Source: Selaginella tamariscina
Lineage: Eukaryota; Streptophyta; Lycopodiopsida; Selaginellales; Selaginellaceae
Length of the DNA stretch: 64,000 nucleotides
NCBI GenBank assembly: GCA_003024785.1
Contig: PUQB01000017.1
Span: 62,001 to 126,000 of the forward strand
Reading direction: 5' to 3'
Shown: in pieces, positions 39,049-53,424 of the stretch
How positions within the stretch are numbered: the first letter of the stretch is position 1
Layout: every line of letters begins with the position of its first letter
Position numbers and translations under genes: made by a program
The notes under the pieces: model-generated
What the model was told of the DNA's origin: nothing
Database searches by the model: none
The model's input: the letters and a program-made list of their open reading frames with translations, nothing else

Positions 39049-40329
39049 TATCATCGTCGTCATCGTAATAATACACATGTTTAAATAAAATATATAATCT
39101 ATATACATCCACACACATATTATAGTGTTTTTGTTAAAATTAATTTTTAAAGTGTTAAGTCTAAATTGTATGCATGTTGATAAAAGAATATTTTCATTCT
39201 TGTAAATTCCATTTGATTTGTGTAAAAAAACCTCAAAAAAAAGATTAAAAAAAGAATTAAAATTGTTTTTTGTGTCTTAAAATGTTTATAATGATTTATT
39301 AAACATTTATATATTTTGAACATTAATATGAATATAATTATTAGTCAAGGGAATTAATTTTCTATATAAATTAATTAATTATATAACTAACACTTAATAT
39401 ATATTTTAACATTTGAAAAAGTCAATATTTCTTGTTCATAATGTTTTTTATTCATAAAATGTCAACACTTAAAATTATTATAATTTTAAATTGATGATTT
39501 TTTTCCATTATAATAAATTATTGCATAATTTAGATTTTGTTTTACTATAATATAAAAAAAGAATTAACATTTATAAATAAACTCTAATTTAAGTTATGGT
39601 AATTCCACTTTTAAAATTAAATTATTAAGTTAATTAAGATATAAATAAATAATGGAAATGATTAATAATTAATAATAAATATTATATATTATAATTAATT
39701 TGCTAAATAAATTAGTTTATATATATGTAATTGGTTATTTACATGATCTATTTGTGTTTTTATAATAAGCACTTTATTCTAAGTTATCAAAATGATCGAT
39801 TTTTATATTTATTAGTTTACAATTAGTACTATACATAAAAAAAACTATTCATATGTGTACTTTAAAAAGTAGTTTAATATAAACAAATACATTACCTTGT
39901 CATATTAAAATACAAGATGTATAAAATCAATTAAAATTGAATATAAATACATTAAAATTTAAAAGTCATTTGCATCATTTATTATATAATACACTTATTT
40001 TCCACTTACTTTTAACATTTATCACTTTTATATATTTTTTATTTTATTAAGATGCATCCTTCATTAATTTTATATATCTTCTATCTTATTAAAATACAAC
40101 TTTTTATTAGTTTATATAATTTCCATCTTATTAGAATGAATACATTTTTTATTTTATTAAGATGAAATTTGAAATTGTGAATACATTTTCATATTAAACA
40201 CATTTAACATTTTTTCTAAGTCAATTAGAATTAATTCACACACACAATTATAATTTTATATATATATATAATATACAATTATTAACATATGATATATATA
40301 AAAATATATAAAACATTACCTTCAATATA
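38068..40329 (+). repeat. Repeat Y, copy 1 (about 2.3 kb)
   Basis: It is directly joined to repeat X copy 1. It matches 40619-42860 and 45224-47525. Landmarks: TTATTGCTTAAGAGTAAACA, TTAACCAAGTTTTT, GTCAACACTTAAAATTATT, ATAAAACATTACCT at the end. Non-coding and AT-rich. Confidence 0.88.
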
Positions 40330-40618
40330 AAATCATGATACGTTATTTGATAAGTATTCACATACCAGGGATATGATATATTTTCAAAAGAATATGAAAC
40401 TTAATTTACCATGCGTAAGTTTTACATACTTTATGCGTGCATATGGACTAATGTATATACATTCAATTAAATACACAAGAATAATATTGAGCCGTATACA
40501 ACAACTTTGACAATATGCATTAACAAGAATGTTATTATATTACATTAATTCAACAATCGTTTAATCAATACGCTTACAAAAGTAAGGTAAAAAAAAAGAA
40601 AAAATATAAGATATTAAG
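40330..40618 (+). repeat. Displaced copy of OTC intron-1 block A
   Basis: It is homologous to 34920-35230 and is followed directly by repeat Y copy 2 without OTC exon 1 or repeat X. It therefore looks like the remnant of a tandem duplication that lost its middle. Confidence 0.82.
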
Positions 40619-42860
40619 CACATCATCTTATAATAAAAATATAAATTAATATTATTCTAATGAATTTATACTAAATGATATATAACTTGTTTGATTTATA
40701 TTATTGCTTAAGAGTAAACATTAAAGGACATTGGTATTTGGTGAAAACTTTGTTTATATAAACCAAAGTTAACATTATTGATAAATTTTTTTTACATTAT
40801 AAATCAATTCAAACATCTTGTCTGAAAATTGTCATAAAAGGAACATAATGATTTAATCCTTTAAAGTTCTTAAATTATATGTTATTAATTTGTTGTTATA
40901 TATTTTATCTAATGGTAATGATGATTATAAATATTCTCTTTAAATAACATGTGTATGAGTATATGCATGACTATACTAGAGTGTATATACATATCCACAC
41001 ACCATACACAACACATACAACCAAAAGCTAATATTGAAGCATACAATTCATAAAATTTGAGTTTTTAAATTTTAATAAATTTTTATTTTAATTAAAAAAT
41101 GAAATAATAAAATCTAAATTATCTCAAATTGTATATTGTATGCAAACATAACACATACAATGTGATATATGTATTTGAATTTTTAAAATTTTAAATCATG
41201 TAATAAAAGATATACTTCTTTTATTTTTGAAACACAAATGATATGTAAGTCACATAATTAAAAGATATTAACCAAGTTTTTGATATCTAATTATAGTCAC
41301 TTCATTTTATAATAATTAGCAATATATATACATAATAGTTTAGTAATGGTTGTTATTTATCTTTTGTTTTAAAACATACTCACATTTACATAAACTTTAA
41401 TGGTTTTTAATACATATTATAACTTAAATTAAATTATTAAGTCAAAGAAATACACATTCGAATTTTATTTTATTGTTTAATCTTTAAATTATAGTTACAT
41501 GATTATTAATCATTACATCCTTAAATATATCTCAACCATATAATATATATATTCATCATCGTTATAATAATACACTTTTACAAATAAATATATAATTTGT
41601 ATACATCCACACACATATTATAGTGTTTTTGTTAAAATTAATATTTAAAGTGTTAAGTTTAAATTGTAAGCATGTTGATTAAAGGATATTTTTCATTTTT
41701 GTAAATTCCATTTAATTTGTGTAAAAAAAACCCCAAAAAAAGATTTAAAAAAGGATTAAAACTATTGTTTGTGTCTTAAAACGTTTATAATGATTATTAA
41801 ACATGTATATATTCTGGACATTAATATGAATTAAGTGAAATTAATTAAATTGTACTAGGTTTTTATTAACACTTAAAATATATTTTAACATTTTAAGAAG
41901 TCAATATTTTAGTTAATAATGCTTTTGATTCATAAAATGTCAACACTTAAAATTATTGTAATTTTAAATTAGATGAATTGTTTTCATTATGTATAAATTA
42001 ATGCATAATTTAAATTTTGTTTTACTACATAATTTAAATTTTATTTTACTACAATATAAAAGAGAATTAACATTTATAAATGAACTCTCATTTAAGTTAT
42101 GGTAATCCCACTTTTAAAATTGAATTATAAGTTAATTAAGATATAAATAAATAATGGAAGTAATTAATAATTAATATTAATATATTATAATTAATTTGCT
42201 AAATAAATTAATTTATATATATGCAATGGTTATTTACATGGTTTTTTATGTTTTTATAATAAGCACTTTATTCAAGTTATCAAAATGATCGATTTTTATA
42301 TTTACTAGTTAATAATTAGTACTATACATTAAAAACTATGTACTTTAAAAAGTAGTGTAATATAAAAATGCAATATCTTGTCATATTAAAGTACAAGATG
42401 TATAAAATTAATTAAAATTGAATATAAATACATAAAAATTTAAAAGTCATTTGCATCATTTATTATACAATACACAAGTGTTTCTTATTTTATCCACATT
42501 TTCATTATTTTATATATTTTTTATTTTATTAAAATGCAACCTTTATTAATTTCATATATCTTCCGTCTTATTAAAATACAATTTTTATTAATTTATATAA
42601 TTTCCATTATATTAAAATAAATACATTTTTCATCTTATTAAGATGAGGTTTGCAATTGTGAATACATTTTCATATTAAACACATTTAACATTTTTTTTAA
42701 GTCAATTAGAATTAATATGATTTCTTTTTCACTAAAACAATCATATAATTATAATTAAAATTAAAATTATATATATAATTATAATATAATTATAATTATT
42801 AACATATGATTTAGTATATATATATATATAAAACATTACCTCTAATATAATTTTGTTATC
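40619..42860 (+). repeat. Repeat Y, copy 2
   Basis: It matches repeat Y copies 1 and 3 with small indels. It appears more diverged than they are from each other over several segments (for example at 41820-41900). Non-coding. Confidence 0.85.
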
Positions 42861-42875
42861 ATCATTATTTCACAT

Positions 42876-45223
42876 ATATATTATATATATATATATTATT
42901 CATTATATATAAATTCAAATATACAAGACATATATTTGAATATATATGTACAGACATATATACACAACCATCAACGTACTCACATACTTTCTTACGTACA
43001 GTACTATACATGTGTGTGTGTGTGAAACCTCAGTAAAATGATAATACAACATAATTTATCTATGCATGTATATGATAGAGGGGGAAGAGAAAATATATAT
43101 TGGTATATGCATCTTCTACAGTTTATATATTAATAAAAATGTTTAGTATTAAAATAATGCCATGATACAAATATAATAAATATATAATTTATACACATAA
43201 TGTTTACATTAACACATTTAAAGAGCATACATATGCCCGTTTATTGACTATTTACTTGAATATACACATGCACACACAACACACGCTTACTAATAATCTT
43301 TTATCAGCTAATGATTTAGATTAAAAAGGATTAAAATTGCTGCAAATATATGTAATGATTTATTAAGCATTTTTATATTCTAGATAGTAATATGAATATA
43401 CTTTTTTTAATAATTTAAAATTGAAGTGGATTAATTTTCTATATAATTTAAATTAATATTAATATTTCAAATCTCTATTAATGTCCTAAAACCTTATGCT
43501 CGGTGGTAAGTATGAGTATCTGTTGTAGCTCGTGTGTGTATAACTGTAGTTCGTGTACACCAGGTTTTATGTTAAACCATAAACTCATAAATTTTATATA
43601 ATGTTACATATATATTTATATAAATGCATGTAATATATATGAAGGTATATAATGTTACATATATATTTATTTAAATGCATGATGTAATATATACGAAAGC
43701 TTCATACACATATATTACCGGTAATTTTACCAATATAATATAAATATATGAAGTTTTTTGGTAGTTTTGATAAAACAGTTAAACACACACACACACATTA
43801 TTAATAATTATTAAAATTTAATTAACATGTCGATTTCGTATTATACATTTATGTAGTATATAATCGTTTTTGTGGAGCTGTTACAATTGTATGCAAATAT
43901 TCTTTTGTCAATTATATATATATATATCAATATTATTATTGTGGCTTATAGTGCTAAAGGCACCTTTATCTGGAGATTGAGTTTGCTTAGTTTTAATACT
44001 AATTAATTAATTAAAATATATAAATTTGTAATTCATAACAGTCGAAGTCGGGATATTTACATTATACGTATTTCTGTTTGCAAGTATATTTCATATTAAA
44101 CTTATGTATTTTGCATGTACTATATAATATATATAATATATCTGCATTTGAGGAATGTATATCTTTGTGTGTGTGTGTGTGTGTGTACATGACAATACGT
44201 GTGAAGAGCAAAATATAAGAACTAGCATCTATAACGGCAGATATATGAATATTTTAACATTTGTAAATGAGTTTTAGTACTCATTAACATAATAATAATT
44301 AATTAATTAATTAATTAATTAAGATTTAACATTGACCACTTTTTCAAGTTTCTATAATTTTGAAATAATATTCACTAATAATATTCATATCATCCATAAT
44401 ATTACACATATTTAGATGTTTTTATATTATGTATTTATTGTATATATATTATATAAAGTTTACATAGTGTATAATCATACATATTATATCACTTTTCTAC
44501 ATAGTCTGTGCATAAGTTGAATTAAAATTCCTCAAATTGATATAACTTTGAAGCACTATGCACCATTGATTTCCTTAAATCTGACGGTTCCAAGTGTTTA
44601 TTGCTATAATTTATATATTACTGTGCTTATTATACTTTGGTTCTATTCTTGAAAAGATAAGAGTATAATGTGTGTGTGTGTGTGTGTTAATAAAGCTAAA
44701 CCGTATTATCTTTTTAAGTTTAGATATATACGTATATATGCAGTAAGGAATATTGTGGAAAGCGAAGGAATCAAACATTTTTTTAAATAGTCAATCGTTA
44801 GTTTTTTACCACTTTAAATATTTTAATTTTTTTATTTGTTTAGTTCATTTATTAAGTATATAGTTGTTTGTGTTCTTAATTTGACTGAAAGGATGAAAAT
44901 ATTAATTTTATATATGGTTATTGGTATAAAACTTAATCTATATACATTATGCGAAAATCATAGTTAAGGCCGTGTAAAAGAATAATCATACACATGTATT
45001 GTGTGTATGTGCATGTAGTTAATAACTTATTGTTATCGATGAAGACTAATTATATTATTTATTTGTTGAATACAAAATATGTGTGTAAGACAAACAAAAA
45101 CCGATTTTGTTTTTTTATTTAAATTTTGTCTAGGTTTCGGAGTAAAAGTTAAAAGATATAAATTTTAATAAATTTAAATAAAATTATTCTGATAAATTTA
45201 TTAGAGATAAAAATTCTAATAAA
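42876..45223 (+). repeat. Repeat X, copy 2
   Basis: A nearly collinear copy of 35757-38067, with microsatellite length differences and small indels. It is joined to repeat Y copy 3, as copy 1 is to Y copy 1, so X+Y (about 4.6 kb) was duplicated as a unit. Confidence 0.9.
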
Positions 45224-47525
45224 TTTACATTATCTTATAATAAAAATATAAATTATATTATTCTAATGAATTTATAGTAGATATATATAAAACTTATTTA
45301 ATTTATATTATTGCTTAAGAGTAAACATTAGACCACATGGTATTTGGTGAAAACTCTTTTTATATAAATCAAAATCAAATAAATTACATTATCGATAACA
45401 TTATAAATTAATTTAAATATCTTGTCTGAAAAATCATTATGAAAGAAACATGTTGATTTAATTATTTAAGGTTCTTAATTTATATGTTATTAAGTGATTA
45501 TTAATATATTTATCCAAATAATAATCATTATAAATATTCTTTTAAAATGATATCATATATATATATAGAGAGAGAGAGTATGTGTATGAGTATATGCATG
45601 ACTATACTAGAGTGTATATACATATTCACACACACACTCACACAACACACACAACGAAAAGCTAATATTGAAGCATACAATTCATAAACTTTGAGTTTCT
45701 AAATTTTAATAAATTTTTATTATAATTGAAAAATGAAATAATAAAATCTAAAATATCTCAAATTGTATAATTTATAGTATGCTTATGCAAACATAACACA
45801 TACAATACGATAATGTATTTGAATTTTAAAAACTCAAATAATGTAATAAAAGATATTATATAATTTTTTTTAAATGCAAATGATATGTGAATCACATAAT
45901 TAAAATATATTAACCAAGTTTTTAATGTCTAATCATAGTCATTTCATTTCATTTTGTAATAACTAGTAATATATAGACACAATAGTTTAGTAATGGTTGT
46001 TATTTATATTTTGTTTTAAAACATACTCACATTTACATAAACTTTAGTGGTTTTTAATACATATTATACTCTAAATTATATTATTATAGTAAAAGAAAAT
46101 ACACATTCAAATTTTTATTTTATTGTTTAACCTTTAAATTATAGTTACGTGATTATATTTCAACCATAATATTATATAATATATTATATACGGTATCTTA
46201 CAATATATCATCATCATTATCATCATAATAATACACGTGTACAAATAAAATATATAATTTATATACATCCACACACATATTATAGTGTTTTTGTTAAAAT
46301 TAATATTTAAAGTGTTAAATTTAAATTGTATGCATGTTGATAAAAGAATATTTTCCATTCTTGTAAATTCCATTCAATTTGTATAACCCCGAAAAAGATT
46401 AAAAAAAGAATTAAAATTGTTGTTTGTGTCTTAAAACGTTTATAATGATTTATTAAACATTTATATATTTTGGACATTAATATGAATATAATTATTAGTC
46501 AAGAGAACTAATTTTCTATATGAAATTAATTAATTATATAACTAGGTTTGTTATTAACACTTAATATATATTTTAACATTTGAAAAAGTCAATATTTCTT
46601 GTTCATAATGTTTTTGATTCATAAAATGTCAACACTTAAAATTATTATAATTTTAAATTGGATGATTTTTTTTCATTATGTATAAATTATTGCATAATTT
46701 AGATTTTGTTTTAGTGCAATATAAAAAAAGAATTAACATTTATAAATGAACTCTCATTTAAGTTATGGTAATCCCACTTTTAAAATTGAATTATTAAGTT
46801 AATTAAGATATAAATAAATAATGGAAGTGATTAATAATTAATAATAAATATTAAATATTATAATTAATTTGCTAAACAAATTGGTTTATATATATGTAAT
46901 TGGTTATTTACATGATCTATTTGTGTTTTTATAATAAACACTTTATTCTAAGTTATCAAAATGATCGATTTTCATATTTATTAGTTAATACAATTAGTAC
47001 TATATATAAAAAAATTATTAATATGTGTACTTTAAAAAGTAGTTTAATATAAACAAATACATTACCTTGTCATATAAACAAAATGTATAAAATTAATTAA
47101 AATTGAATATAAATATTTAATTACCTTTAAACTCCCAGAAGATGTATAAAAGTCATTTGCATCATTTATTATATAATACATTTATCTTCCACCTACTTTC
47201 AACATTTATCACTTTTATACATTTTTTTTTTATTAAGATGCAACCTTTATTAATTTTATATATTTTCCATCTTATTAAAATACAATTTTTATTAGTTTAT
47301 ATAATTTTCATCTTATTAGAATGAATACATTTTTTATTTTATTAAGATAAAGTTTGCAATTATGAATACATTTTCATATTAAACACATTTAACATTTTTT
47401 TAAAGTCAATTAGAATTAATTCACACACACAACTATAATTTTTATATATATAATTTATTAATTATAATTATTAGCATATGATTCAATATATATAAAACAT
47501 TACCTCCAATATAATTTTATTACCA
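45224..47525 (+). repeat. Repeat Y, copy 3
   Basis: It matches Y copies 1 and 2 and ends with the same ATAAAACATTACCT segment near 47497. An extra (GA)n run lies at 45566-45577. Non-coding. Confidence 0.88.
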
Positions 47526-50500
47526 TCATTAAAAGTATAATATATTGTATGACATAAAAATCTCATATTATTTAAATACTAAATCATGATTTATTATGTT
47601 GATTCTTGCACACAAAAATACATTAATATTAGATATTATAACATATGTGTTAAAACTTATTAAAGAATTTACTATGTTTTAAAACATATTAAAGAATCTA
47701 CTATGTTTTAAATTATTAAAGACTATATTTTCAAAAATATCATTATTAAATATTATAACATGAAAAAGTAAAAATTACATTCATAGTTTACTTTGTTTTT
47801 TAAAAGTATTTAAAGAATATTATTCAAACTTTTTTTGTGTATCTCCATTTTTAACATTCATATAAATATGTGACTACCTTTTAATCTTAGTATAAATATG
47901 AAAATATTTTGGTTTGAATATAAATATGAAATATATAATAATATTTTTTTCTATGTATTTTGACATTTACATTCAAATTGGAAAACAACCACACACACAT
48001 ATATATATATTATATTTATTTTTGAAGTTTCTACAGTAACAATTCTTATTTTTTTCATATATTTTTTTTATGTATTCTTTAATTTTATTTGTTAACATAA
48101 TATTTTAAAATGATTTTCATAGTAAAATGTTAGCTTTTCAAATCATAATAATATATAAAATCCTAGGCTTTTTAATTTTAAAATCAAGTCATGATAATTA
48201 CTTTATTCTATGGTTTATTTTATATTAAATTTATTATTTTATATTTAATGTTAATAATAACTTATCAAAATAATTATTTAATAAGTAAATTCTGATTCGA
48301 CTGCTTATGTTTTAATATCACAAATGTTTTAACTTAAAATTGTTACTTATATATGCCAATTTATATAAAATCTCACTGTAAAGATTTTATTATTTAGTGA
48401 TTTCCTTGTTTTAATATTTTGACAAGTTCAAATAAAAGAGGTATATCTTCATATATATATATATATACATATATATACTATATGTTTCTTTTAATTTTTA
48501 ATCAATATGAATATCTGTTAAACATATTTATGTTGTTAAATATAATTATGTTATTAATTGTATATTAATGTCACGTTTAATAAATTTTGTTAATTTAAAA
48601 GTATGATGTGGATAACATTTCCCAACATAAATTACCTATGTAATTGTATAAAATTTTAAGTTGCATTTACACATTTTGAAACTTTAAACTACAGTGTATG
48701 AAAGCTTATATAATAATTTTTATATAATTAAAAAATTTAAAATTAAAAAAAAGATTTAAATTATTTCATTAAGGTATATATTTATTTATAATACTTAAGT
48801 AAGATCTTATTGAAAGATAATAGTAATTCTTTTAAATGATTTTAAATTGTTAATTCCTTTATTCTAACCACGTGAATAATATGTTCTTACCAAATTAATT
48901 ACTATATATGTTATGTATATTAATTAATATAATAAAACATGAGTATAAAATTGTTATATATGTTGAGTTGTTTCTATATAATAGCAGAGTTAATAAATGC
49001 ATTACATATATATAATTATAACTTTAAGCTATACAATAAATTAATTCATTAATTTGAAATTAAGAACATAGTCACTATTTTTAAATTTCAAAACATATAA
49101 ATTATTAAATTTAATATATTATTAAATATTATTAAGGAACATATTATTTCAAATGTTTTAATATGATGAAATATTATGTAAAGGCAAATATGTTATTAAA
49201 ATATATGCAATACACATACACCTAAGTACACAACAATACATATATGCAACATTGCAACATGTATATATGTAATGCATTTATTAACTTTGATATTATACAA
49301 ATGCAAATAAAATATACACAATTTATATTCATATTCCTATTATATTAGTTATTACACTTAATTAATAATGGTACACCCATATTCAGTAACTAAAATAATT
49401 CATTTACTTACAAATTCTTTATCAATCCACTACTTTACAATCATGTAAAATTAAAAAATTACATATATGAAATAAATAAATAAATAAAATAAACACACAC
49501 ACACACACATATATATATTTATGATTTAAAATATTTATGTAATATGATTACCACATATAAAAAAAGTATAAACTCAACAAATACATTAACATCATAGATT
49601 ATAGCGTGAAAAAGTAAAAAGTATTAAAAATACAGTAATGTTAAATTATAACATTTTATTATTTATGCTATAATTTTTAATATTGATATATTTTTAAGTT
49701 TAAACTTTTTATATATATAGGAATTATATTACATAATAATAATTGAGAAACTGTGATTTAACATTTAATAATTTAAAATTCTTGTGTCACATTGTAAAAT
49801 TTTGAATAATAATACTAAGACTAGATTGCAAATAATATTTTTATATATTTGTATACAAACTCTAACAAATGTTGATAATTTTAAATTAAATAGTATATCT
49901 TGTATATATTCATATACACACATTTTTCTTTTGTTTTTATGTTTATATATAATATATATATATATATATATTATATACACACACATCTATCTTTCATTCT
50001 TTTTATTATCTATTTATTTATAAATAAATAGAAAGATAAAAGATATATAATAGAAAGAAAGTAAAATAAATGTGTGTGTGAATATGTACATAAGAATTAC
50101 AACTTAAAATAAAATTATTAACATATAGTTAATTATATATAGAAAATATAAAACATTACCTTCAATTTAATCTTATTCTCATCATTTAAAGAATAATGAC
50201 ATACTTTATGACGTAAGAATCTTAAATTAAAGTATTAAATTATAGTTTATTAAATATTATTATACAACATAATTCTTATGTATAAAAAAATATTTAAAAT
50301 ATATTAAAGTACATCAATGTTAAATTATAACATAAAAGTGTCATTCAACTTTCTCCATGTACATTTACATTGTAATGTCAAAACTTTTAAAATTATTATA
50401 GCATACATATTTTAAAAAATGATATATGATACTTCAAATAATATTATTTAATTGTCTTTATGTATTTTGCATTTTTATACGTTATCCATAAGTACCATAA

Positions 50501-52165
50501 TGCGGATTGATATTTATAATCGGGTTTTTCAATATAAAAAAAAGTAGTTTCGAATTACAATCAAGTAACTTGATTTGCTTAGGCTCTCTTTACATTTTAT
50601 AATGTTTATATTTTTTGAATAATTCATAATTTCAATCATGAATAAATTACAAGACATTTTTTTGTGTAATGTAATTTCTCTACGTAATTCACTATAAGAA
50701 AATTATAAATTAAAAGTATTTATCATACATATGGTGCATGATATTCTAATAACAAATAAGTATTTTAAGTATTTTAAATTTTAAATACATTATATATAAA
50801 TGTCATCTAATTATCTTTGTGCTTTAGAATAAAGTAAAAGTTTTAAATCATTAAAATAATATACATATTTGACATTATTGCATAATACTCTTGTTAATAA
50901 GTATTTTAAGTTTTAAATACAACTTAATGTGGTATGTTACATATGTTTAAATTCCACTATGTCATTAAATTAAAATAAAAATTTATTGAAATTTTAAGAC
51001 TCAATGAATTCTATTATATATATACACATAATGATCATGTTATCATTTTAATTCATAAAATTTGAGTTACAATTATTAAAATATACTACAAAATATTACT
51101 TTTGAATTTAACTTTAATAAGTATTTTAAATAATATTATTCAATTATCTTTGTGTATCTTACATTTTAATAATAAAGTATAAGTATTTAGGATTAAAATA
51201 TTATACATGCATAATACTCTAGTAACAAATAAGTATTTTAAATTTCAAATACATTATCATATTGTAGAATGTCGTCCAATTGTCTTTGAGCTTTATAATA
51301 AAGTAAAGCTTTTAAATTACTAATATATTTCATATTAAAACTATTTATTTACATATACTATATAATAATATATAGTATCTACATATGTGAAGGGAGTGTA
51401 TGAAGAGCAAAATGTGAAAACTAACATTCTCTTTAATGGCAGATATAGATTAATTTAAACATTTGTACCTTGTATTTAAATGAGTTTATATATCATTTTA
51501 GTCTTCATTAACAATTAATTAATTCTATAAGATTTAACAGTTTACTATTAAGTTCTTATAACTTTTAAAGTAAAGTGAAATATATAGATGTTTATATTAT
51601 TGTATCTATTTTACATAATGTATAAAAGAAACTTAGCAATATTTTATAAAAAACACGAGAGAGAGACGTCGTTATATGTTACATACATACATGTATATAT
51701 ACACACAAACACATACGCTAAACTTTGTATCCACATCTTTATCCATCTCTCCATAACATACCATAACATAACACATAAGTATGTATGAGTGCGTGTGCAT
51801 GTGTGGTGTGTGTGTGAGGTTGTTATGGATTGCTATAGAAATACATGTTAAATACTATGTCATTTGCTTTTACATCTTATTATATATTTAATTAATACTC
51901 ATTTTAGTTTATATTTACTATGCATTAATATTATTACCTCTTTATCACAATAGGCTTGTTCAACTTTCATTTAACATTCTATATAAACATGAAAATCTTA
52001 CACTTAAAAAACAACAAATATTAATATACATTTTTAAACATAATATTTTAAAATCAATATAAAGTTTAATTTTAACTCAATGCAAAGAAACTAAGAATCT
52101 TATGTATGCTACGAGGATTTAAACATTCTGTTATGTTAGATATATACTAAATTAAATGTATAAAT
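47526..52165. repeat. AT-rich region with older, partial copies of X/Y
   Basis: The Y terminal segment recurs at about 50145-50180, and part of X (GAGCAAAATGTGAAAACTA, GGCAGATATAGA) at about 51330-51560, both diverged. The rest is AT-rich with no gene. Short open frames here lack any family signature. Confidence 0.6.
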
Positions 52166-52239
52166 GGGGGTGTAGCTCAGATGGTAGAGCGATCGCTTCG
52201 CATGCGATAGGTAAGGGGGATCGATGCCCCTCGCCTCCA
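52166..52239 (+). tRNA. tRNA-Ala (anticodon CGC)
   Basis: A cloverleaf can be drawn: acceptor GGGGGTG with CGCCTCC and discriminator A, D-arm GCTC/GAGC, anticodon stem ATCGC/GCGAT around loop TTCGCAT, and a G/C-rich T stem. The A box TAGCTCAGATGG is perfect. The B box GGATCGATGCC departs from GGTTCRANYCC at two positions. There is one more G in the T-stem region than in the tRNA at 60381. CCA is not encoded, as usual for nuclear genes. Confidence 0.88.
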
Positions 52240-52295
52240 AAATGAATTGAGTTTACTTAGTTAGGGTTCCATCTATATGAAAAGTTTTATACAGT

Positions 52296-52332
52296 AACAA
52301 ATGGGGAGCGATCGATGCCCTCAATTCCAAAA
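52296..52332 (+). pseudogene. Possible fragment of a tRNA-Ala 3' half
   Basis: GGGGAGCGATCGATGCCCTC followed by AATTCCAAAA resembles the T-arm and 3' end of the tRNA 60 bp upstream (GGGGGATCGATGCCCCTC, GCCTCCAAAA). No D or anticodon arm is present. It may be a local partial duplication. Confidence 0.4.
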
Positions 52333-52624
52333 CTTTAATTAACATTAAACTTTTATATCATATCTATTTAAAAAAATAGTAATATTTGTTGTTATATATA
52401 ATATTATTAAAAGTAGAAATATAAATATTAATTGGAGATGCATTAAGTGTTTAAATTGGCTCAACAAGTACTAGAGTGTGTGTACATATGTGTATACATA
52501 TGATTAATAACTAAAGTGCTTAATAAACTTCCTTCTAAATATTTTTTACTTCTTATACACACAGAAACTATCAAATCCTTTTTATCAATTATATTAATTC
52601 TTACAAAAGACATGTATAATAAAA

Positions 52625-52659
<35 letters not shown>

Positions 52660-52742
52660 AAACAAGTAAAATAGTCACCAAACGGGTAAACGTATACAAT
52701 TTACAAAACTTACACTGTTTTCGCAAAACGGTCTAAATCTCT

Positions 52743-53382
52743 CTACAGAAGATTGTTTACAGTAGCAGTAACACAATTCGTCCTCCGTAACTCCTGCACA
52801 AAACACCAAGCATGTGTATACATACTCATTGTGTGTTATATAAACATTGTTTAGTAAACACATACAAGGTTTTAATACAAAAAACGGTATACGCGCACGT
52901 GAGCACACACACACAGTGTATGCATTTATGTATATTGATAAGCACGAGATAATACATTTATGTATATTTATCTTTATAAGCGTCTTTAGGACAAGGTTCT
53001 CTTTAATGTAGATCTAAGAAACTACATAAATAACAGTATTCCATCCTTATGCATGTTATGCGTATGTATGTATATATGTGCGTATGTACCTGTATGATAA
53101 CTTCATCTGAGACGTGGGGGAGAACGTCGCGAACCATGGTGACCATAGCCATCACCTGAGGAGAAACCCGTTGTGAGCTCTCCTGTCTCGAAAATTCACC
53201 GGAACCTCGTGAATTTGGTGTACTAGAAGATGAAGACGATGAAAATGGCCAAAAACTCCATGCATTTCTTTGTCCAGAAGATGATGAAAGCTGCCTCATC
53301 ATAACCTCAATTTGGCCCTCAATCCGGCTACTACCTGTCAAGAATATACAGTAACACATTCAAACAATATGTAGCTATATGC

Positions 53383-53424
<42 letters not shown>

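Noticed and set aside
46134-50023. Short frames in repeats X/Y and the AT-rich region to 50 kb
   Set aside because: They are not preserved between repeat copies, so they are chance frames.
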